A DNA stretch of 26,683 bases from positions 1 through 26,683 of the forward strand of contig JAYTCQ010000276.1 in the NCBI GenBank assembly GCA_043736395.1. The letters are read 5' to 3'. Below are positions 26,301-26,683 of this stretch, in pieces; position 1 is the stretch's first letter; the number at the start of each line of letters is the position of its first letter. Source of the DNA: JAFDVL01 sp043736395. GTDB lineage: Bacteria > Acidobacteriota > Blastocatellia > RBC074. A model generated the notes under the pieces. The model ran no database searches, had not been told where the DNA came from, and saw nothing but the letters and a program-made list of their open reading frames with translations. Both the position numbers and the translations under genes were made by a program.

Positions 26301-26683
26301 CGATACAATTTCAGGGCAGCGTCCTGCCGAACCATTATTTTTTCGTGCAAAATCAGGCGAGTGCATCGAGTTTAGAGCAACCAATCTGGTGCCGAGCACA
26401 TTGAATCTCGATGACTTTCAAATCTTTTCTGCCACCGACACGATTGGGCAACATATTCATCTCGTGAAATTTGATGTGACCTCTTCGGACGGTTCTGCAA
26501 ATGGATGGAATTATGAAGACGGAACATTTTCACCTGACGAAGTTCGTGAACGCCTGCATGCGCATAATGAACAAGTAAAAGCTGATGGCGAACCCGAAAA
26601 TAGTTCCAGAATGATGAAGCCGAAAATGCACCCGATGTTTAGCACGACGAAAACGGAGAGGCATTTTGGTTCATATTTCAATA
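23311..26683 (+). CDS. Giant secreted multicopper oxidase, 3' end outside the window
   Basis: An open frame of 1124 codons runs off the right edge. GAGGA lies eight bases before ATG, and a signal peptide ends near VWATPP (residue about 33). A cupredoxin-like region at about 100-270 has MHVNG (H202) and FFFHSMGAP (H250), which lack the usual HxH pairs. A full copper block follows: H534-V-F-H537-L-H539, then H588-C589-H590-L-Y-P-H594 and M599, giving the type 1 ligands H534, C589, H594 and M599 plus four type 2/3 histidines. A Cys-rich stretch is at about 760-800. GQHIHLVKFD near the edge gives H1048-x-H1050. The size and six-domain look recall MnxG/MofA-type manganese oxidases or other large copper oxidases; the substrate is not determinable. 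CorA and a structured leader lie upstream. The unseen 3' part should hold the remaining copper ligands. Confidence 0.82.
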   Translation, partial: MTQPKSIFSFSALTQKSVVVSLLVITFGIITVWATPPKLVHSQKSKVRKLVTAKATESKKRPNKDCDQVVKADVVALEQPYFYNRFGSFNPDGLMFALREDVVDKDGKLLKVDCGSNGCAEDENYVGTAKLRSDKRPRPLVLRVNEGDCLQVTFTNLLSSTPPSGEASIEEIDKSKTGQRPVEMSDVPISQDALATRYASMHVNGLEYVTANGINSDGTNVGINTLSMVKPGATTVYTWYGKKQGGFFFHSMGAPVGGEGNGGQLDLGLFGSINVQPKGSKWYRSQVTHNQMKQLYQREGKEYRDKSTGLPLLSCRYLLPDGKEDTAKIKACQAQMKANFNGNDYYDTFDQGRKDRKIPVLNILSKENKIVHSDLNAIIVYPRDNDHMGSDGRWKPCKTGDSATRCNNPYREFTVIFHDELKGQQAFAALEDEAFPPSYLREGMGINYGSSGIGAPVLANRMRIGAGADCEECKLEEFFLSSWVQGDPAMLVKRDAQGKVSENLYQDDPSNVHHSYLGDQVRFVNMHAGPKETHVFHLHAQQWEQDKEMSNSAVLDSQTISPGATFSYDILNGGAGNLNHTVGDSIFHCHLYPHFAQGMWELWRTHDTFEDGTQKNFFTAVNSGDVNPCGKFKADGSFEPCGRNLPDKEIQDGTLTPALVPLPLIALPPMPSDKFGGYPFYIPAMAGHRPPQPPNDMECNDPGWKPWDKNGNPQACQDENNGGLPRHIIAKAEAVDYLAFTPGQDAAKRDLYQKEIEEGFLSHPKCSVEDEKLGKCISKCTPEKRAQGLCDLFDLGISTNIEIAERVSSVNTNKNNHFSLARKLEKGQFVFLNPLGDSHTNKSYQGWAAKAMQREQIAMKVHANRWNPITQTDVPGESASADVPATATPKSEGYESADHTGKHEHEFGKLTAPANSKKTIEKNIFAVNGRDPMPGAPYADPCPDWVKTGVDENGKEKVERVDTRVYRGAYVQFDLTVNKYGWHDPQARIAVLEEDVADTISGQRPAEPLFFRAKSGECIEFRATNLVPSTLNLDDFQIFSATDTIGQHIHLVKFDVTSSDGSANGWNYEDGTFSPDEVRERLHAHNEQVKADGEPENSSRMMKPKMHPMFSTTKTERHFGSYFN

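Overview
The window reads as a chromosomal segment of a diderm (Gram-negative type) bacterium, most likely an Acidobacteriota member close to the Blastocatellia. This is inferred from protein style and not from a marker gene. The supporting features are a secreted von Willebrand A protein of the type common in acidobacteria, a TonB-dependent receptor opening with a carboxypeptidase-regulatory-like domain, a split tonB-exbB-exbD-exbD locus, and moderate GC. I see no rRNA, tRNA, CRISPR array, transposase or phage gene. Most of the window is ordinary chromosome.

Layout. (1) 1-3.6 kb: a divergent pair of envelope proteins, an NHL beta-propeller/M23-peptidase fusion on the minus strand and a VWA protein on the plus strand, the latter closed by a hairpin terminator. 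(2) 3.6-8.1 kb: tgt, yajC, secD, secF, a classic tRNA-modification/protein-export cluster. (3) 8.1-12.3 kb: a 565-base non-coding stretch, then tonB, exbB, two exbD genes and a TPR lipoprotein, closed by a strong terminator at 12240-12277. (4) 12.3-18.2 kb: a bifunctional Rel (ppGpp) enzyme, RidA, a parvulin-type periplasmic lipoprotein foldase and an ABC-F ATPase. (5) 18.1-19.3 kb, minus strand: a GNAT acetyltransferase whose 3' end runs into the convergent ABC-F gene, and a brnT-brnA toxin-antitoxin pair with a clear promoter/operator. (6) 19.3-21.8 kb, minus strand: a TonB-dependent receptor. (7) 21.9 kb to the end: a CorA-type metal channel, a 360-base gap holding a promoter and a potentially switching RNA leader, and a very large secreted multicopper oxidase that runs off the window.

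How the parts fit. Sec export (yajC-secDF), a periplasmic foldase and the Ton motor supply and energise the outer membrane. The receptor at 19.3-21.8 kb is a plausible client of the Ton motor at 8.6-11.3 kb. The CorA channel beside the giant oxidase suggests a metal theme.

The most interesting items are: the oxidase (at least 1124 residues), whose complete type-1 copper block at residues 534-600 comes before an HxH at 1048-1050, so the copper half-sites are in reversed order; its structured leader; the overlapping promoter and operator of brnT with a likely leaderless start; the TPR lipoprotein attached to the Ton locus; and RNA hairpins around exbB. Functional statements rest on motif recognition by eye and on remembered families. 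No search was run.
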